Below, one piece after another: positions 1 through 8,616 of a stretch of 42,325 bases of DNA. The notes under the pieces are model-generated. The model did not search any database, was not told the origin of the DNA, and worked only from the letters and a program-made list of their open reading frames with translations. The position numbers and the translations under genes were made by a program. How positions within the stretch are numbered: position 1 is the stretch's first letter; each line of letters starts with the position of its first letter. Source of the stretch: an uncultured Massilimicrobiota sp. (GTDB lineage: Bacteria > Bacillota_I > Bacilli_A > Erysipelotrichales > Coprobacillaceae); assembly GCA_944326805.1 (NCBI GenBank), contig CALVFK010000002.1:1-42325 (forward strand), in the 5' to 3' direction.

Positions 1-744
1 TAATATAGCACATTCTTTCACGACACGAATACATAAAGAAATCGTCCATGGAATCTGATACATCATATCCAGCCATAATGGTGTTAAACATAATGTCACA
101 ACAATTTCTGTCAGTACAACACACAAAATCCAAGTTGAAAAAGTTTTGGCTTCCTGTGTATTAATCTTACGTTTCAAAAAGAGAATAATCACAACAAAAA
201 GAAGTGACAATAAAAGACATAGTGAAATTAATGTTATTTTATCCTGTAGTTTTAATGAATAAGCTGTGTCTGAAATACTCACGACATCTAACTGGCTGAT
301 ATATAAAGAAGCTCCCAGTCCTAATATAACAATTAAACCAATCACAATCATTAAAACTTTTGTTGGACTCACTCTTTTAAAGTGAACATGAACCATTGAA
401 GGAATGACACTGACTAAAATTGTTCCTAGTGTAAATCCAAAGAAAGGAAATCCGGTGGGGACAATAATCAATCCTATCACATCACTACATAGTCCAACCA
501 GAAAAGCATAGCTTGGAGATAAAAAATACCCTGCTAACATTAACGGAATATATTCAAATCCAATCTTTAAACTCTCTGTTCCAAATAAAGGAATCATAAT
601 CGCTAATCTTTTACAAATAGCTGTCAAAATAATGAAAATAGCGGCTATCACTAATTTCATCACATTTCCTTTTTCAAAAGGATAAAATTTAAAAACATAA
701 AAACCTAATGCAATAATAATCATTGCAATCACAACTTGTTCCAT
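1..744 (-). CDS. folT: ECF transporter S component, folate family (3' end outside window)
   Basis: This is a very hydrophobic membrane protein and the likely substrate-binding S subunit of an energy-coupling-factor vitamin importer. Its carboxyl end lies beyond base 1. The segments PTGFPFFGFTLG and SLKIGFEYIPLMLAGYF match the folate-family S-component pattern, and the late segment around TPLWLDMY also fits; this is recognition by eye. The ATG at 744 gives an extra N-terminal membrane segment ending FYPFEKG. An internal ATG at 660 has a better ribosome site (AAAGGA, 6 nt away) and starts at the usual first S-component helix, so the start is uncertain. No EcfA/EcfT genes are present, as expected for a group II system sharing a distant module. 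A promoter and a structured leader precede it. Confidence 0.75.
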   Translation of the reverse strand, partial: MEQVVIAMIIIALGFYVFKFYPFEKGNVMKLVIAAIFIILTAICKRLAIMIPLFGTESLKIGFEYIPLMLAGYFLSPSYAFLVGLCSDVIGLIIVPTGFPFFGFTLGTILVSVIPSMVHVHFKRVSPTKVLMIVIGLIVILGLGASLYISQLDVVSISDTAYSLKLQDKITLISLCLLLSLLFVVIILFLKRKINTQEAKTFSTWILCVVLTEIVVTLCLTPLWLDMMYQIPWTISLCIRVVKECAIL

Positions 745-791
745 AACATCATGCTACATATAACAAATTTTCCTGCTTCATCCTCATTTCT

Positions 792-850
792 AGTCCACAG
801 GCGTTAATTCCGATTATATAACCGTACATACTTTGCTACTAACGTAGACT
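792..850 (-). promoter_or_regulatory. Structured 5' leader of folT, class unknown (possible riboswitch)
   Basis: Read on the minus strand, AGTCTA (845-850) pairs with TGGACT (792-797), and CGTTA (840-844) pairs with TAACG (802-806) across a one-sided CCTG bulge. An inner hairpin CGGTT/AATCG has an ATAT loop (811-824). The nested helices lie between a good promoter and a vitamin transporter gene, the usual place for a metabolite riboswitch. It does not match the tetrahydrofolate riboswitch consensus as I remember it, nor preQ1, TPP or purine aptamers. The structure was found by eye and not folded computationally. Confidence 0.4.
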
Positions 851-874
851 CCTCCTTCTTTTTTTATTTTTTAT

Positions 875-903
875 ATCATACATGATTTATTCATTATTGA
901 CAA
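875..903 (-). promoter_or_regulatory. Promoter for the folT leader
   Basis: On the minus strand TTGTCA (898-903) and TATGAT (875-880) are separated by exactly 17 bases. The elements overlap the last codons of the upstream dehydrogenase gene. Transcription would start near 868, giving a leader of about 120 nt before folT. Confidence 0.6.
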
Positions 904-2281
904 TATTTCTTTCTTCACCTTTTAAAAATGAAAGTATATTTTCATAAACTTCATTGACACAACGTTGTCTGGCTTCAATAGAACCCCAGGCAATATGTGG
1001 TGTTAAAATCACTTTATCCATATTCTGTATAGAATAAATCACATCATCTTCTAATAATGGTTCATGTTCAAAAACATCTAAACCAACCCCAGACAGATGT
1101 CCTTCATTTAAAACTTTCACCAAAGCCTTTTCCTCAATAATACCACCACGTCCAACATTGATTAAATACGCTGTATCTTTCATTTTTCTTAAAGCTGCTT
1201 CATCAAATAAATAATGTGTCTGTTCATTTAAAGGCGCATGAATAGTAATAATATCAGATGTCTTTAATAACGTTTCAAAATCAACTTGCTGATAATCACT
1301 TGTTGCATTCTTGCCACTTGTTGAATAATATTGAACTTTTGCTCCCATCGCTTTAGCAATCCCAGCAACAGCTCTGCCAATATGTCCTAATCCAACAATC
1401 CCCCAAGTCATGGAAGACACATCATGAAAAACATCATCAAAATAGCTAAAACGTTCACTATGACAATATGCTTTAGATTTCACAAAACGATCATAAGCCA
1501 CATTCTTTTCAATAAGATGCATTAATAATGCTAAAGTATGTTGAGCAACTGTTGTCGTTGAATAATCTTTGACATTAGCTACCTTGATGCCATGATCATG
1601 GCAATATTTCAAATCAACATTATTCGTTCCTGTCGCAAATAAACAAATCAGTTTCAAATGTTTTAATCCTTCTAAAACATCTTTATTCATAACATTTTTA
1701 TTTGTAATGACAATATCCGCACCTAAGATACGTCCTCTTATTTCAGATTGTTTTGTATCTTCATACATTGTCACTTGTCCTAGTGAACAAAGTTTAGATA
1801 AATCAACATCTTTGCCAACAGAAGCACTCTGTAAAACAACAATATGAACATCTTCTTGACGAAGTAAAGTCATAAAATCTTCTAATGATACGTCTTGAAA
1901 TAATTTCCCTAGATGAATGGCTTCATTTAAATCTAAGATATCTGTAGATAAAGCCACACCACACATTGCATTATCCACAATTTCAAATTTTAAAATATGT
2001 TGGATCATCGCAACTCCTAATGCTTTAGAAGTCATTGTTTTATCATCATCAATTGTTTCTAAAATATGTTGTTTAAAATGTTTTTCCTGCTGTTCACATT
2101 GATAAATACATTCTTGAAGTGATGTATATGATAAGATTTGATCCCTAACCAAATCATGATAAAGAAGTGGTAATACAACATCATAAAGTTCCAATGGAAC
2201 GGGTTTACCATAACCTTTTGTAAAATTATACAGCAACGCTGTTCCTAATTCTTCATCTTTCATTCTATCTACTAGTTTCAT
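887..2281 (-). CDS. D-2-hydroxyacid dehydrogenase with a fused N-terminal domain
   Basis: The 464-residue protein has two parts. Residues ~145-464 are a complete NAD-dependent D-2-hydroxyacid dehydrogenase: nucleotide-binding GLGHIG (297-302), catalytic Arg in NVGRGG (378), Glu in FEHEP (407) and His in TPHIAWG (429). Such enzymes reduce 2-keto acids to D-2-hydroxy acids, and are usually ~320 residues. Residues 1-142 are extra. The pattern ELGTALLYNFTKGYG ... VVLPLLYHD, then a Ser/Leu-rich helix, resembles the 'middle component' of three-component ABC (ABC-3C) systems; this is a weak resemblance by eye. The chosen ATG has GGAGG 8 nt upstream and overlaps the preceding metallophosphoesterase gene by 17 bases, so the two are probably translationally coupled. 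Substrate unknown. Confidence 0.75.
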   Translation of the reverse strand: MKLVDRMKDEELGTALLYNFTKGYGKPVPLELYDVVLPLLYHDLVRDQILSYTSLQECIYQCEQQEKHFKQHILETIDDDKTMTSKALGVAMIQHILKFEIVDNAMCGVALSTDILDLNEAIHLGKLFQDVSLEDFMTLLRQEDVHIVVLQSASVGKDVDLSKLCSLGQVTMYEDTKQSEIRGRILGADIVITNKNVMNKDVLEGLKHLKLICLFATGTNNVDLKYCHDHGIKVANVKDYSTTTVAQHTLALLMHLIEKNVAYDRFVKSKAYCHSERFSYFDDVFHDVSSMTWGIVGLGHIGRAVAGIAKAMGAKVQYYSTSGKNATSDYQQVDFETLLKTSDIITIHAPLNEQTHYLFDEAALRKMKDTAYLINVGRGGIIEEKALVKVLNEGHLSGVGLDVFEHEPLLEDDVIYSIQNMDKVILTPHIAWGSIEARQRCVNEVYENILSFLKGEERNIVNNE

Positions 2282-3734
2282 CTTCATTTCCTCCCTCAAA
2301 TAAATAAACTTCGACACGCTGTCTTTCTGCTTTTGCTTTATCATCATAGAAAATCATACATAATTTCATTTTCTTCTCTTGAATATCATATTTCATAATA
2401 TTATACGAAATATAACGACTACGACTTTCTTTTAAACCACCAGTGGCACTACCCGCACCAATATAATAACAGCCATCTACCTCTCTAAAAAAAGGTAAAT
2501 GCTTATGTCCATGAAATACATAATGTATGTTTCGTTTCTGTAACCATTCAATCAATAACGGTGCATCTACTAAAACCTTTGATGTTTCTACAATTCGATT
2601 AATAAATGTTTTTTCATGCCATTTGGTTTTAATAAATTGAGCCTTATCAATAGGATAAACATGATGATGCAACAAAACCAATAAAGTATAGTCTTCCAAA
2701 TGATCAATCGCTGATAACTCATCATCAATTTCCATTAATTGTCTTTTTCCTATTTTCCCTCTAGCAAGATTTCCTTCACTGGTTGTATCCATTTTAATAA
2801 TAATAATTTTTTCTTTTTCCAGAACCTTAATATTTTCACCTAACAAATAAGCAATGACTTTACTTTTTTGATTTCTTGCAAAGTTAAATCCATGCACAAT
2901 CACATCATGATTTCCTAATATAAAAGTCACATTCGCTTTATAACGTTTCTTTAAACTATTCATAAAATCATTAGCTAAATACATATTTTTACGATTAGGA
3001 GATTCCATTAAATCACCTGTAATCAAAATATTCACAGGCCATAACGAAGGAAGTCTTGGCATCAATTCATCTAATGAAGCATAAAGTCGTGCTAGTCCTT
3101 TTTGACGTTTGTTTTTACCTAGATGCAAATCACTTAACTGAATAAAATAAGCATCATTTTGATAGTGTTGATATATATCAAACAAAGGTAATTGCTGTTC
3201 AATAGCCTTTTTAAGTTGAGTGAAATCTTCGATTTGTTTTATAGGAACGAAAACCATCTTCTGTTCCTGAAAAATCAAGCATCCCGGCCACGAATCCACA
3301 TGATTCAAAGCACAGAAGAAAGCAGGGAAAGGATCAAAAAATGATAAATTATCTTTTTGAAAATGACCAGAAATCGCATAAAAACAGATGTTTTCATATG
3401 TAGGAAAAGATATCATTTTCAAATCATTTTCATCAAATCCTGGCACATATACAATATGAATTGCTTTTTCATAAGTTTGTGCAATTGTTTCCATTTCTAC
3501 TGAAAAAGGAATATGTAAAATATGATCAACATCTTCCACTTTCATTAAATATGATAATAAGGCATATTCATCCTTTGTAATAGACTCTAAAACAGGGCAT
3601 GAAATATGACGTTGATTTAACCATTGAATAAAACTTTGAAGATAGTCATAGGACATGAGAAAATCACGCATATATGCCAATTCATTACGATAAACAATAT
3701 TAAAAAAGGTATTGATAAAGAAGATTTCATTCAC
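2265..3734 (-). CDS. Metallophosphoesterase with uncharacterised N-terminal half
   Basis: Residues ~197 onward carry the calcineurin-like phosphoesterase motifs in order: DLH (202-204), GDL (~240), GNHD (274-277), HHH (~356-358) and GHKH (409-412). These ligate two metal ions for phosphoester hydrolysis. The first ~190 residues show no domain I recognise. No signal peptide is evident, so it is probably cytoplasmic. The start is taken as GTG at 3734, because the GTG at 3746 lies inside the ribosome binding sequence GAGGTG. It is first in a two-gene unit with the dehydrogenase fusion, with overlapping ends. A TATAAT box at 3758-3763 is its likely -10 element. Its substrate cannot be inferred. 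Confidence 0.75.
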   Translation of the reverse strand: MNEIFFINTFFNIVYRNELAYMRDFLMSYDYLQSFIQWLNQRHISCPVLESITKDEYALLSYLMKVEDVDHILHIPFSVEMETIAQTYEKAIHIVYVPGFDENDLKMISFPTYENICFYAISGHFQKDNLSFFDPFPAFFCALNHVDSWPGCLIFQEQKMVFVPIKQIEDFTQLKKAIEQQLPLFDIYQHYQNDAYFIQLSDLHLGKNKRQKGLARLYASLDELMPRLPSLWPVNILITGDLMESPNRKNMYLANDFMNSLKKRYKANVTFILGNHDVIVHGFNFARNQKSKVIAYLLGENIKVLEKEKIIIIKMDTTSEGNLARGKIGKRQLMEIDDELSAIDHLEDYTLLVLLHHHVYPIDKAQFIKTKWHEKTFINRIVETSKVLVDAPLLIEWLQKRNIHYVFHGHKHLPFFREVDGCYYIGAGSATGGLKESRSRYISYNIMKYDIQEKKMKLCMIFYDDKAKAERQRVEVYLFEGGNEDETSR

Positions 3735-3769
3735 TGTTCTTTTCACCTCGTAGATTTATTATACTACAA

Positions 3770-3810
3770 ATAAAAATAGAAAAACATGGAAATTCATATT
3801 TTCCCATGTT
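3770..3810 (-). terminator. Terminator after asnS
   Basis: On the minus strand AACATGG pairs with CCATGTT (plus-strand arms 3804-3810 and 3783-3789). The 3' side is a T-rich tract. It sits just beyond the asnS stop. Confidence 0.6.
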
Positions 3811-3824
3811 CCTGTCAAATCTTT

Positions 3825-5210
3825 TTAGAATTTTAAATTTCTTGGTGTTCTTGGGAATGGTTCCACATCACGAATATTTTGCATACCTGTCAAATACATC
3901 AAGAAACGATCAAAACCAAGACCAAATCCTGCATGTTTACATCCACCAAATCTTCTTAAATCCATATACCACTGTAATCCTTCTTTTGACATCTGTTTTT
4001 CATCCATGATTTTTTCAAGAACATCATATCTTTCTTCACGTTGACTTCCACCAACAAGTTCCCCAATACCAGGCACTAACAAGTCACAAGCTGCAACAGT
4101 CTTACCATCATCATTTAAACGCATATAAAAGGCTTTGATTTCTTTTGGATAATCAGTTAAAAATACCGGTCCACCTACAATTTTTTCACAAATATAGCGT
4201 TCATGTTCACTATTGAGGTCCATACCCCATTCTACCTTATTTTCAAATTTGACATCAGCTTTTTTTAAAATATCAATCGCTTCAGTATAAGTCATTCGTT
4301 TAAATTCACTATTTCTTACATGTGTAATTCTTTGAATACATTCTTTATCAATCATTTGTTCAAAGAACTTCATTTCTTCTGGAGCGTTTTCTAAAACATA
4401 ATCAATACAGTATTTTACCATATCTTCAATTAAATCCATATCATCTTCTAAATCTGCAAAAGCAATTTCTGGTTCAATCATCCAGAATTCACTGGCATGA
4501 CGTGATGTATTTGAATTTTCCGCTCTAAATGCTGGTCCAAATGTATAAACATCTCTAAAAGCCATACAGAAAGCTTCAACGTGAAGTTGCCCAGTCACTG
4601 TTAAGAAAGCTTCTTTACCAAAGAAATCTTTATCAAAATTTGTATCATCAATCGTTGTTGCTCTAAACATTTCACCAGCACCTTCACCATCATTACTTGT
4701 AATAATAGGTGTATGCACATAGACAAATCCCTGTGACTGGAAAAATTCATGAATCGCCATTGATAAAACACTTCTTAATCTAAAAATAGCATAAAAAGTA
4801 TTTGCACGTGGACGAAGATGTGGAATTTCACGCATATATTCAAAAGAATGTCTTTTCTTTTGTAAAGGGAAATCATCATCACAAGCCCCTTCTACAACAA
4901 CTTGTGTTGCTTCTATTTCAAAAGGCTGCTTAGCCTGTGGTGTTAACTTTAACTTTCCTAAAACACGAATTGCACTTCCCGTACTAATATGTTTCACTTC
5001 ATCGTAGTTTGTTAAAGTGTCCTGTAAATAAACAATTTGACAGTTTCTAAAATAAGTTCCATCATTCAAAGCAATAAAACCAACTTTTCCATTATCACGA
5101 TTTGTACGTACCCAACCATCTAATTCAACATATTCGATACTTTCCGTTTCAAATTCTTCACCAGATAAAATCATTTCATATAATTCTCTGACTGTCATAA
5201 ATTCAAACAT
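3825..5210 (-). CDS. asnS: Asparagine--tRNA ligase
   Basis: A class IIb aminoacyl-tRNA synthetase of 461 residues that charges tRNA-Asn. The N-terminal ~130 residues form the anticodon-binding OB fold ([19 protein letters not shown]). The catalytic part has motif 2 around [21 protein letters not shown] and motif 3 [15 protein letters not shown] near the C-terminus. AsnS is distinguished from AspS by its length, by the absence of the GAD insert and by the leader: an upstream T-box carries an Asn (AAC) specifier. The ATG at 5210 follows a GA-rich ribosome site. The gene is transcribed alone, with a terminator after it. Confidence 0.96.
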   Translation of the reverse strand: MFEFMTVRELYEMILSGEEFETESIEYVELDGWVRTNRDNGKVGFIALNDGTYFRNCQIVYLQDTLTNYDEVKHISTGSAIRVLGKLKLTPQAKQPFEIEATQVVVEGACDDDFPLQKKRHSFEYMREIPHLRPRANTFYAIFRLRSVLSMAIHEFFQSQGFVYVHTPIITSNDGEGAGEMFRATTIDDTNFDKDFFGKEAFLTVTGQLHVEAFCMAFRDVYTFGPAFRAENSNTSRHASEFWMIEPEIAFADLEDDMDLIEDMVKYCIDYVLENAPEEMKFFEQMIDKECIQRITHVRNSEFKRMTYTEAIDILKKADVKFENKVEWGMDLNSEHERYICEKIVGGPVFLTDYPKEIKAFYMRLNDDGKTVAACDLLVPGIGELVGGSQREERYDVLEKIMDEKQMSKEGLQWYMDLRRFGGCKHAGFGLGFDRFLMYLTGMQNIRDVEPFPRTPRNLKF

Positions 5211-5455
5211 AACTCTCTCCTCCTTCTTATAAAAAAGTCGTTCCTCAAAAGGAACGACTATATCGCGGTACCATCCTTATTTGTATTCTTAACAAATACA
5301 CCCTTTTTAAATAACGCCTCTAAGCGGGATAGTCTACTTTTATTTCTCCTATCCGGTTCATTGAGTGTTCCATATCATTCCCATTTCTTTTGCTTTCACC
5401 ATCCAAAAGTCGCTTTAAAACTTATGAATCATATGTTCTCAAATCATTACCTGTA
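5211..5455 (-). promoter_or_regulatory. T-box leader of asnS, Asn specifier
   Basis: The T-box core GGTACCGCG lies at 5264-5272 (minus strand). The specifier reads AAC (5367-5369) in the context GG-AAC-ACTC, which fits tRNA-Asn. The terminator arms AGTCGTTCC/GGAACGACT (5236-5259) end in a T6 tract. Uncharged tRNA-Asn should favour the antiterminator and raise asnS expression. The likely promoter is TTGAAA (5485-5490) and TAATAA (5462-5467), spaced by 17. Confidence 0.93.
5230..5260 (-). terminator. Conditional terminator of the asnS T-box
   Basis: A 9-bp stem (AGTCGTTCC with GGAACGACT) is followed by a T6 tract on the minus strand. It lies directly after the T-box core, as the conditional terminator of such leaders does. 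Confidence 0.9.
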
Positions 5456-5494
5456 TATTTATTATTAACATTTTTTCAATAAAATTTCAACACT

Positions 5495-6133
5495 TTATTC
5501 ATCATTCACATGCATTTTTAAAACCAGTTCCTGAATAGCCACCACAACATCAACTGTTTGTACAACAACATCATCTCTAACTGTAAAATGTGTATGGGTA
5601 AAATCAACAATACCTTTAATACCTAAATCCATCAAACGATCGACTGTTTCCTGAACATTTTCACTGATTGCTAAAATGGCAATTTTACATCCATCAGGAA
5701 ATGTTTTTTCTAAATCATCAATATGATAAAGTTTAACACCAAAACGTTCTCCAACTTTATTTTGATCTAAATCATAACCACAAACAATCTTTCCGACTGT
5801 ATATTGCCAGCGATTATATTTTAAAATAGCACTTCCTAAATTACCGACACCAATCAAAATAATAGATTCATCCAAACCTAAACCTAAAACATTATTTAAA
5901 ATATTAATAATATCTTTTGTATCATAACCTATTCCACGTTTTCCTAAAGCTTCTTTACTTGTTAAAAAACTGAAATCACGACGAATCGTTGTATCTAAAA
6001 TTCCCGTTGCTTCAGATAATTCACTAGATAAAAAATTATTCTTTCCTTCATGTTGCATATTGCGTAAAGCTTTTAAATAAACAGGGAAACGGGACATCGT
6101 TGCTTTTGATATTTTATGTTGTTTTTTTTCCAT
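5495..6133 (-). CDS. rex: Redox-sensing transcriptional repressor Rex
   Basis: 212 residues, the normal size for Rex. The N-terminal winged helix (~10-85) includes RFPVYLKALRNM and the DNA-recognition segment DTTIRRDFS. A Rossmann fold starting at GVGNLG (95-100) binds NADH/NAD+. Rex represses fermentation and NADH-oxidising genes when NAD+ is high. It is the last gene of the cluster ntdp-tsaE-tsaB-rimI-tsaD-rex, two bases after tsaD. I saw no clear Rex operator in the window, so its targets probably lie elsewhere. Confidence 0.95.
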   Translation of the reverse strand: MEKKQHKISKATMSRFPVYLKALRNMQHEGKNNFLSSELSEATGILDTTIRRDFSFLTSKEALGKRGIGYDTKDIINILNNVLGLGLDESIILIGVGNLGSAILKYNRWQYTVGKIVCGYDLDQNKVGERFGVKLYHIDDLEKTFPDGCKIAILAISENVQETVDRLMDLGIKGIVDFTHTHFTVRDDVVVQTVDVVVAIQELVLKMHVNDE

Positions 6134-6135
6134 GA

Positions 6136-7143
6136 TTATTCACCAAGACTTTCCATTTCTAAATCATATGATGGTTTCACCATCAAATCAAGCGATGAAA
6201 ATTGCTGATGTTCATACATAATACGGGCTGCTGAAGCAATCATGGCAGCGTTATCTGTACAATAACGCATAGGTGGAAATAATACTGGAATATCACTACG
6301 TTTTGTCAGTGCTTCTCTTAATCCCTGATTGGCACTGACACCTCCAGCAACAATAATTTCTTTGACTTGATAATCCTTTGCTGCTTTCAGTGTTTTCGAT
6401 ACAAGAACATCCACTGCCACCTCTTGAAATGAACATGCTAAATCTTCTGGAACAATATCTTCATTTCGCTGTGAGGCATTATGACAAAGATTAATCACAG
6501 CTGATTTTAAACCACTAAAAGAAAAATGATAGCTGTCATCATTCATAGGCAGTGGTAATTGATAACTATGCTTTCCTTCTTTAGCCATGCGATCAATGAC
6601 TGGTCCACCAGGGTAAGGCAAATGCAATACACGCCCTACCTTATCATAAGCTTCACCAATCGCATCATCTAAAGTTTGTCCAATGACTTCAAATGAAAAT
6701 TCATGTTTCATATAAACAAGTTCACTATGTCCACCACTGACAACCAGACACAGACATGGATATTTTATATCCTCTACAAGCTCATTAGCATAAATATGTC
6801 CAGCAATATGATGAACTCCAATCAATGGTTTATGATAAGCCAAAGCCAATGTCTTTGCTGCCTGCATTCCAACATGCAATGAACCAACAAGACCAGGTCC
6901 TTTTGTAACCGCAATTGCATCAATATCCTGCATATTGATTTTAGCCTCATTAAGAGCTGTCTTTAAAACCGTAGATACACATTCTACATGCATACGACTG
7001 GCAATTTCAGGAACAACACCACCAAATAAACGATGTGTATCAATTTGTGATGCGACTACATTACACAATAACTCACGTTGATCTTTTAAAATAGCTATAG
7101 ACATTTCATCACAGCTTGATTCAATCGCTAAAATAAGACTCAT
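6136..7143 (-). CDS. tsaD: tRNA threonylcarbamoyladenosine biosynthesis protein TsaD
   Basis: 335 residues of the Kae1/TsaD/Qri7 family. The iron-binding HxxxH is at His112/His116 (HHIAGH). SGGHSELV and the C-terminal GGVSANQGLR are ASKHA-fold nucleotide loops. TsaD transfers the threonylcarbamoyl group from its adenylate to A37 of ANN-decoding tRNAs, working with TsaB and TsaE. Both partners are encoded just upstream, so the bacterial t6A transfer complex is complete here; only TsaC/YwlC is missing from the window. It overlaps rimI by 4 bases and is followed two bases later by rex. Confidence 0.97.
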   Translation of the reverse strand: MSLILAIESSCDEMSIAILKDQRELLCNVVASQIDTHRLFGGVVPEIASRMHVECVSTVLKTALNEAKINMQDIDAIAVTKGPGLVGSLHVGMQAAKTLALAYHKPLIGVHHIAGHIYANELVEDIKYPCLCLVVSGGHSELVYMKHEFSFEVIGQTLDDAIGEAYDKVGRVLHLPYPGGPVIDRMAKEGKHSYQLPLPMNDDSYHFSFSGLKSAVINLCHNASQRNEDIVPEDLACSFQEVAVDVLVSKTLKAAKDYQVKEIIVAGGVSANQGLREALTKRSDIPVLFPPMRYCTDNAAMIASAARIMYEHQQFSSLDLMVKPSYDLEMESLGE

Positions 7144-7583
7144 TCTTTTTCCCTCCTTTTCGTCATTAAATAGGCATCTTCATGATTATCCTGATAATAA
7201 TCAGGACGAACTGCCTGAACTAAAAATCCATATTTTTGATATAAAGCGATCGCTTTATGATTTGATTTTCTCACTTCTAAACTGATTGTTTCTACATCAT
7301 CATTCATACGATCTAATGCATACTGTAAAAGTTTTGCACCATAACCTTGCGACTGATATGGTTTTGCAACCGCAATTGATGCAATTTGAGCCTGTTCATA
7401 CATGATCCAGACATCAATATATCCAATCACTTCTTTTCCTTTTTTAAATACAAAAAGATGTGCAAAAGGATTATGAAATAATTCATATTCAAAATCTTCT
7501 TGAGTCCAAGGTGAGGGCATCACATCTTTTTCTAAAAGAACAATAGCCCCAAGATCATCTTCACAACATTTTTCTATAGGCAT
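7140..7583 (-). CDS. rimI: Ribosomal-protein alanine N-acetyltransferase family protein RimI
   Basis: A 147-residue GNAT acetyltransferase. The acetyl-CoA pyrophosphate loop is QSQGYGAKLL (~80-89), followed by EVRKSNHKAIALYQKYGF, typical of RimI. In many Bacillota rimI lies between tsaB and tsaD as it does here. The classical substrate is the N-terminal Ala of ribosomal protein S18, but substrate choice varies in this family. It overlaps tsaB by 10 bases and tsaD by 4, consistent with one polycistronic transcript. Confidence 0.9.
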   Translation of the reverse strand: MPIEKCCEDDLGAIVLLEKDVMPSPWTQEDFEYELFHNPFAHLFVFKKGKEVIGYIDVWIMYEQAQIASIAVAKPYQSQGYGAKLLQYALDRMNDDVETISLEVRKSNHKAIALYQKYGFLVQAVRPDYYQDNHEDAYLMTKRREKE

Positions 7584-8179
7584 ATCTTTTTAGCCTCAAC
7601 ATCTTTAAGATAACGTGGAACCAAAGCATCCACATTTTCACAAGCAGGTTCATTTTTAGCTAATTCATGTAAATGATTAGCCAAATCAACTTCTACATGC
7701 TCATATCCCACGACTTCATTTTGTCCGACGACTTGAAAATCTTGGTAATCCTGCATAAATTGAGGAAAATCTGCAATTGCTATCATTTGTTCAGGAAGCA
7801 ATGCTTTGCCTTGATCATAGGCACAAACAAAAACTTTTTGACTACGGGCATCAATCACTGATATACATTTTTGTAAACCTGCATAAGCCGCCAAAGATGA
7901 AATAGCTTTAATACGAACAGATGAAATCACACTCAATGTTTTTGCAATTGTCAAAGCCACTCTTTCACCTGTATAAGAACCTGGTCCAATGGTAATAACC
8001 ATTTCATCAACATCCAATAGTTCTTTATGATATTTATTTAATAATCTTTCTAAATAAGGAATAGCATTTTCTGATTGACGTTTCGATCCCATTTCCTGGA
8101 TAGCTTCTAAACATTGATCATCTTCATATAAAGCAACCATTAAATATTGATTAGATGTATCCATGATTAATTGCAACAT
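7574..8179 (-). CDS. tsaB: tRNA threonylcarbamoyladenosine biosynthesis protein TsaB
   Basis: 201 residues. It starts with the ASKHA-type MDTSNQYLMVAL and has the conserved TIGPGSYTGERVALTIAKTL (~62-81), which places it with TsaB (YdiC/YeaZ), the catalytically inactive paralogue of TsaD. TsaB dimerises with TsaD and bridges it to TsaE in the t6A complex. It overlaps tsaE by 13 bases and rimI by 10. Confidence 0.95.
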   Translation of the reverse strand: MLQLIMDTSNQYLMVALYEDDQCLEAIQEMGSKRQSENAIPYLERLLNKYHKELLDVDEMVITIGPGSYTGERVALTIAKTLSVISSVRIKAISSLAAYAGLQKCISVIDARSQKVFVCAYDQGKALLPEQMIAIADFPQFMQDYQDFQVVGQNEVVGYEHVEVDLANHLHELAKNEPACENVDALVPRYLKDVEAKKICL

Positions 8180-8616
8180 ATGTTCATCTCCTTTAATAAT
8201 TGCTGATATTGTTGACCATGTGCAACAAAAGTCATATGACGAGTCTGATCTTTATTTTTTGTCATATGAATTTCTAATCTATTGTCTGGAAGTATATCTT
8301 GAATATACATTGGCCATTCAATGACACAGACACCACCATCTTCAAACATTTCTTCAAATCCCAGTTCTTCATTTTCTCCTTCTAAACGATAAGCATCAAA
8401 ATGATAGAAAGGCACTCTGCCTTGATATTCCTTGACAATCGTAAAAGTAGGTGAATTAATAATCTTTGTCACCCCTAATCCTTTTCCTATCCCTTTTGTA
8501 AAAGTTGTTTTTCCAACACCTAATTCTCCTTCTAATGTAATCACAGTATTAGGAAATAAATGTTTTGCCAGTTCTTCTCCAAAATCAATCATATCCTGTT
8601 CATTTTGAAAATCCAT
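8167..8616 (-). CDS. tsaE: tRNA threonylcarbamoyladenosine biosynthesis ATPase TsaE
   Basis: A small P-loop ATPase of 149 residues. Walker A is GELGVGKTT (30-38), followed by the family-typical SPTFTIVKEY and FYHFDAYRLEG. TsaE hydrolyses ATP to reset the TsaB-TsaD complex. The ATG at 8616 follows AAAGGAGAGG; an upstream in-frame extension lacks family similarity and was dropped. The start overlaps ntdp by 17 bases. Confidence 0.95.
   Translation of the reverse strand: MDFQNEQDMIDFGEELAKHLFPNTVITLEGELGVGKTTFTKGIGKGLGVTKIINSPTFTIVKEYQGRVPFYHFDAYRLEGENEELGFEEMFEDGGVCVIEWPMYIQDILPDNRLEIHMTKNKDQTRHMTFVAHGQQYQQLLKEMNICCN

Noticed and set aside
753-833. A 26-codon frame starting MYGYIIGINACG upstream of folT
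   Set aside because: Its GGAGGAG site is about 19 nt from the ATG, too far. It coincides with the proposed RNA structure and is more likely chance.
5455-5500. Possible Rex operator near rex/asnS
   Set aside because: AT-rich inverted motifs are present, but none matches the TTGTGA-N6-TCACAA-type consensus.
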